NCBI GenBank assembly: GCA_038501625.1
Contig: JAZAYU010000720.1
Coordinates: forward strand, 62,001 to 126,000
DNA from: Corbicula japonica
Lineage: Eukaryota; Mollusca; Bivalvia; Venerida; Cyrenidae
DNA length: 64,000 nt
Direction of reading: 5' to 3'
This document shows positions 59,595-64,000 of the stretch, one piece after another. The first letter of the stretch is position 1. Each line of letters opens with the position of its first letter. The position numbers and the translations under genes are program-made. The notes under the pieces were generated by a model. The model did not search any database, was not told the origin of the DNA, and worked only from the letters and a program-made list of their open reading frames with translations.

Positions 59595-61712
59595 ATCACG
59601 CTATTCAATTACATGGCTCAAATACAAAAAATTTGGAAAAAAGTTATCTTTTCCTGTAAGGCCACTTCTTTTATATAAAATGGTTTACAAAACCGGCGGA
59701 CCTATTTTTTCAAGAAATTGAAAAAAAAAATAAAATCGAAATCGACGATTTTTTTTCATTAATAATTTCCGGCCCTATGGAAACGAGTCGAAAACTATCG
59801 AAACAAATCCAATTTTGCTTGTTTTTATATAAATAGGCCGCGTTTTAATCGCGCCATCGAAATAGGTAGACGGGTTTTATGTCTCAGAGATACTCCACGA
59901 AATCGGGTATCGGCTATAAGAATATATCGTCAAATGGGGTACGATTTTCAAACACAAAACCATTTCCTATACAAGCAATGTAAATTTTATCTATCATTTG
60001 TATCGGACAAGAGAATATATCGCCAAATCGAATAGAAAATTTGCAAATTGTCTTGCCAACACTTTCATCGCCTGTTTACAGGAAGGACACCGGATGAACC
60101 TATTGTCCGTATCAAAGCTTATGTCACATTTAATATTTGTCTATTGTCAGCTGATAATCCAATTAAATTTTCTCGGCAGCGATGAACAAGAACAGTGAAG
60201 CCTCCGGGCAAACAAACTGTAATCTGTCATAATTTTTAAACAGATTACTCAATCAGGCGTTACAAAAAAACACAGCAACCTATGCCTATCGAGCCATGTA
60301 ATTGAATCACGCTATTCAATTACATGGCTCAAATACGAAAAATTTGGAAAAAAGTTATCTTTTCCTGTAAGGCCACTTCTTTTATATAAAATGGTTTACA
60401 AAACCGGCGGACCTATTTTTTCAAGAAATTGAAAAAAAAAATAAAATCGAAATCGACGATTTTTTTTCATTAATAATTTCCGGCCCTATGGAAACGAGTC
60501 GAAAACTATCGAAACAAATCCAATTTTGCTTGTTTTTATATAAATAGGCCGCGTTTTAATCGCGCCATCGAAATAGGTAGACGGGTTTTATGTCTCAGAG
60601 ATACTCCACGAAATCGGGTATCGGCTATAAGAATATATCGTCAAATGGGGTACGATTTTCAAACACAAAACCATTTCCTATACAAGCAATGTAAATTTTA
60701 TCTATCATTTGTATCGGACAAGAGAATATATCGCCAAATCGAATAGAAAATTTGCAAATTGTCTTGCCAACACTTTCATCGCCTGTTTACAGGAAGGACA
60801 CCGGATGAACCTATTGTCCGTATCAAAGCTTATGTCACATTTAATATTTGTCTATTGTCAGCTGATAATCCAATTAAATTTTCTCGGCAGCGATGAACAA
60901 GAACAGTGAAGCCTCCGGGCAAACAAACTGTAATCTGTCATAATTTTTAAACAGATTACTCAATCAGGCGTTACAAAAAAACACAGCAACCTATGCCTAT
61001 CGAGCCATGTAATTGAATCACGCTATTCAATTACATGGCTCAAATACGAAAAATTTGGAAAAAAGTTATCTTTTCCTGTAAGGCCACTTCTTTTATATAA
61101 AATGGTTTACAAAACCGGCGGACCTATTTTTTCAAGAAATTGAAAAAAAAAATAAAATCGAAATCGACGATTTTTTTTCATTAATAATTTCCGGCCCTAT
61201 GGAAACGAGTCGAAAACTATCGAAACAAATCCAATTTGGCTTGTTTTTATATAAATAGGCCGCGTTTTAATCGCGCCATCGAAATACGTAGACGGGTTTT
61301 ATGTCTCAGAGATACTCCACGAAATCGGGTATCGGCTATAAGAATATATCGTCAAATGGGGTACGATTTTCAAACACAAAACCATTTCCTATACAAGCAA
61401 TGTAAATTTTATCTATCATTTGTATCGGACAAGAGAATATATCGCCAAATCGAATAGAAAATTTGCAAATTGTCTTGCCAACACTTTCATCGCCTGTTTA
61501 CAGGAAGGACACCGGATGAACCTATTGTCCGTATCAAAGCTTATGTCACATTTAATATTTGTCTATTGTCAGCTGATAATCCAATTAAATTTTCTCGGCA
61601 GCGATGAACAAGAACAGTGAAGCCTCCGGGCAAACAAACTGTAATCTGTCATAATTTTTAAACAGATTACTCAATCAGGCGTTACAAAAAAACACAGCAA
61701 CCTATGCCTATC
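59595..61712. repeat. three near-identical 711-bp tandem units
   Basis: atcacgctattcaattacat occurs at 59595, 60306 and 61017, exactly 711 bp apart. Copies differ by only a handful of bases (for example aattttgc/aatttggc, taggtaga/tacgtaga). Each junction reads gagccatgtaattgaat-cacgct-attcaattacatggctc, an inverted repeat. The third copy ends early at tatcgaga near 61712. Each unit has a tttatataaatag TATA-like box and a 66-codon ORF of no recognised type. Confidence 0.95.
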
Positions 61713-63003
61713 GAGACGTAATTGGTACATGTACTTACAATAATCCACGTTCAAGTTCCATTTTCTCTTTTTAATTATCACATAATCCGCACAATTCAGA
61801 AACAAACAAAAAATAATTTTCTCAAACATGTTTTACAATCACTCATAGATTTATGTACATTTCTTTGATCCGCCTTCCATGTTAATTTCATATTGAGACA
61901 GAATTTGATTGACAGTCAGTATTGAGTTAAATGTTGATACCAACCGTCTTTGAAATGCAACTTAAAAGGGAATTGTCGGCTCGTATTAAGACTGTGTTGT
62001 TTTATTGGCACTGCTTTGAAATCGTTTGATCTACAAGAAGTGTGTACGTGACATTCGACATTTTTAGCTGGGTAAAATTGGTTGATGATGCAATAATTCT
62101 GAAATATGATACTTGAGATAAAATTGGGACGTAATTTATTTTGGAATATGTTCGCATTGGTTAGTGTTTTAATACTTATTTTACATTCACGTTGTAAATG
62201 TCGCGCGCGGTGTCATAATTTAATTTGAAACTTTTATTTTGTAGCAGAGCGTGACAGAAGGGTCTGTTAATCCATTAATAATAATATAAATAATGCATAT
62301 TTGTCACGAGTATTGCCCAGAACACGATCTATCTGACCTCCCTTGTCAACAAATATATGCAGATTCAATGATAATCATTACCAGACTTTCAGTTTTGTTT
62401 CTGTAGAATTAAATTGTTTTGACTGTTATATAGTATGCTGTCAGACTAATATTAAGACTAGATGTGGAAATTTTTTTAAATTTTTTTTTCGACCGCCTTA
62501 CGGACACTTTGACCAAAAATTTTTGTAAACCATAAAATAAAAAAGGAGTGGCCTAATTTTTCTGAAAATTGAATGTTCAAAGTTTAGAAAGGCATCAAAA
62601 TCAATAGAATATTTGCAACTTTATTTTTTGGTCTTGATGCTAACACAATTGATCCATTTACTGTGCAGTAGGCAATAATGAAAAACATTCATTTTGGGTT
62701 TCAGTTTCTTGTAGTTTGAACAACCCATCCTATATTCATATTCTGATGATTGCAAAATCAAACAACATAATTTTATTATTCAAGCTAGGCTAAGTTTTAA
62801 AACTAAATGCCATTGTTTAAATCACCAACCACAGTTTGTGGAATAGATTTTTTTCACTAGTTTTTAGTCCAAAGTTTCAAACTCATGAAACTATATCCCA
62901 ATCCCAAGTATTGACCTTGTCCCTGGACATGATGATCCATCCCTTAAAATATGTTTGGGGAGAACCCCACGTAAAGATTAGAGGATGATAAAATCTGCAG
63001 TAC
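61713..63003. other. non-coding stretch
   Basis: No supported gene. Possibly intronic to the minus-strand gene starting at 63098. Confidence 0.4.
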
Positions 63004-63098
63004 CTTGCATGGGTTTGTTGACAGGCGCTCCATAGCCTGGTGCCTGTCCTAGGAGTCCAGCTCCACTATTGTGTCCTCGACCTCGCATCATTTTATTG
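63004..63098 (-). CDS. probable first coding exon of a Gly/Arg-rich protein
   Basis: On the minus strand an acceptor (cttgttacag) precedes caataaaATGATG; the ATG at 63091 opens MMRGRGHNSGAGLLGQAPGY then GAPVNKPMQ, and a donor gtactg follows at 63003. The coding part is 29 codons plus one base. The RGRG/Gly-rich start fits an RNA-binding protein such as a matrin-3 or hnRNP relative, but no RRM is in the window. The gene would continue leftward through a long intron. Alternative: chance splice-like sites around a short ORF. Confidence 0.45.
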
Positions 63099-63220
63099 CT
63101 GTAACAAGTAAAATCATTTTATCAGAAAAATGAGTGACAATTTTTCATACCACACTACTGTACCGTGTAATGTTTTAAACTAGACTTAACCAATAAACTG
63201 CACAGATCTATCATATAAAA

Positions 63221-63571
63221 CAGGGCACTAGACAACTTTCGGGGACATGTACCCATACCCGCAGGAAGGGGAATTTCGCGTCATTTTAAGACGAAAAAGG
63301 GAATTTTAAGTCATATACACATTTTTTGACTAAAGGGTCACACACACTCATAAAATTGTTTTCTACCTCATATTATAATATCTAGCATGTTTTGTGACTG
63401 TAGACTTACAAATAAAACAATTGAGTTACTTTTTAATTAATTTTTTTCAATTTTATATATTTTTGGATTTTTTAGGGGAATTTTTTTCTGAAATTGGGGA
63501 AAAAAACATACTATTTTGACAGGGGAATGGGGCCCATATTCGGCCCTAAAAACAGCCAAACAAGTGCCCTG
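63221..63571. mobile_element. small hAT-like non-autonomous element
   Basis: CAGGGCACTAG at 63221 and caagtgccctg ending 63571 are inverted terminal repeats beginning CAGGG. Both are flanked by TAAAA (63216-63220 and 63572-63576), a partial target duplication. The 351-bp body has no ORF but several ggggaat words. Confidence 0.7.
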
Positions 63572-63576
63572 TAAAA

Positions 63577-64000
63577 GAAAGCTTTAAGATAATGAAAATG
63601 TTTTTAAGATTATGATTCAGCAGAATGTTTTGCTTGATCAAATAGCTAGTTTGCCGGTGCCAGATGTCTGCAGAAGGTGTAAAATAGCTTTTATAAATAG
63701 TTAAGAAGTCCCACTTTGTGTTCTTTTAAGTTATAATTCTTCAACAAGAGCTTTTCTAAATTAGAGCAAATAAAGATCAGTACATTAGCAGGTCTAGGAA
63801 CGGCTGTTTTTACGGACTGTCTGTAAATTTACAGACTGTAAGTTTATTTATAGAAAATGTGTCCGTAAATTTATGGACAAGGGTTGATACAAAAGTTAAC
63901 ACATTTTAGAAATTCACAAACCTAAACCTGTTTTGTTAATTCTGATAGCAAAAGCATGACATAGGGCATAAACAAAAAGAACAGAAGTTTGTTTACACTG
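63577..64000. other. non-coding stretch
   Basis: Only a short local palindrome (ctgtaaatttacag near 63820) and a related gtccgtaaatttatggac. No gene supported. Confidence 0.4.

Noticed and set aside
59998..61620. Identical 66-residue ORF repeated three times
   Set aside because: Arises from the 711-bp triplication; composition and context give no support for a protein, and a longer overlapping frame also exists.

Overview
This is eukaryotic DNA: AT-rich, gene-poor, full of nested repeats, with spliced genes. Several features point to a bivalve mollusc: a NACHT receptor exon, a CXorf38-like HEPN gene, dispersed arrays that alternate gacct/gtcat phrases and end in gggggcataa, many Penelope-like fragments, and foldback elements. 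The taxon is an inference from these features; no marker gene is present. Nothing prokaryotic (operon, CRISPR array, ribosome binding site) is seen.

Layout. 1-2420: minisatellite and non-coding DNA. 2421-5233: a large NACHT/NLR exon whose upstream exon is not recognised. 5.2-11 kb: foldbacks, an (AT)36 tract and three minus-strand exon-like blocks of an acidic Lys/Glu-rich nuclear-type protein, at least two of them frame-disrupted. 11,188-14,928: a satellite of 55 units of 68 bp. 15-25 kb: Penelope-like terminal repeats, two plus-strand exon candidates (one with a matrin-type zinc finger), and a rearranged Penelope-like element with foldback structure. 25,012-25,845: a hAT-like element with a perfect 8-bp target duplication. 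27,851-35,807: an 8-kb element with ~765-bp terminal inverted repeats, CAC ends and a 5-bp target duplication. It carries a broken CR1/jockey-type LINE, which itself carries a 352-bp Penelope-like terminal repeat with its own 7-bp target duplication.

36,730-40,994 is the best complete gene: three exons joined by GT-AG introns, all phase 0, giving about 656 residues. Its HEPN-like CXorf38-related N-terminus is followed by a coiled coil of 11-residue repeats that is almost homogenised at DNA level. 41-49.5 kb: a long palindrome, two (TATAG)n tracts bracketing a 1.4-kb core, and a 165-175-bp satellite interrupted by a Penelope-like fragment and a solo LTR-like insertion. 50.4-51.6 kb: a 145-bp tandem array. 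53,708-59,183: a 5.5-kb element with terminal inverted repeats and a decayed SWIM-type zinc-finger ORF. 59,595-61,712: three nearly identical 711-bp units. 63,004-63,098: a probable first coding exon of a minus-strand RGG/Gly-rich protein, followed by a small hAT-like element.

The two clear host genes both belong to families expanded in bivalves and often linked to immunity (NACHT ATPases, HEPN proteins). The rest reads as a layered record of insertions whose order can be deduced from nesting and target duplications.
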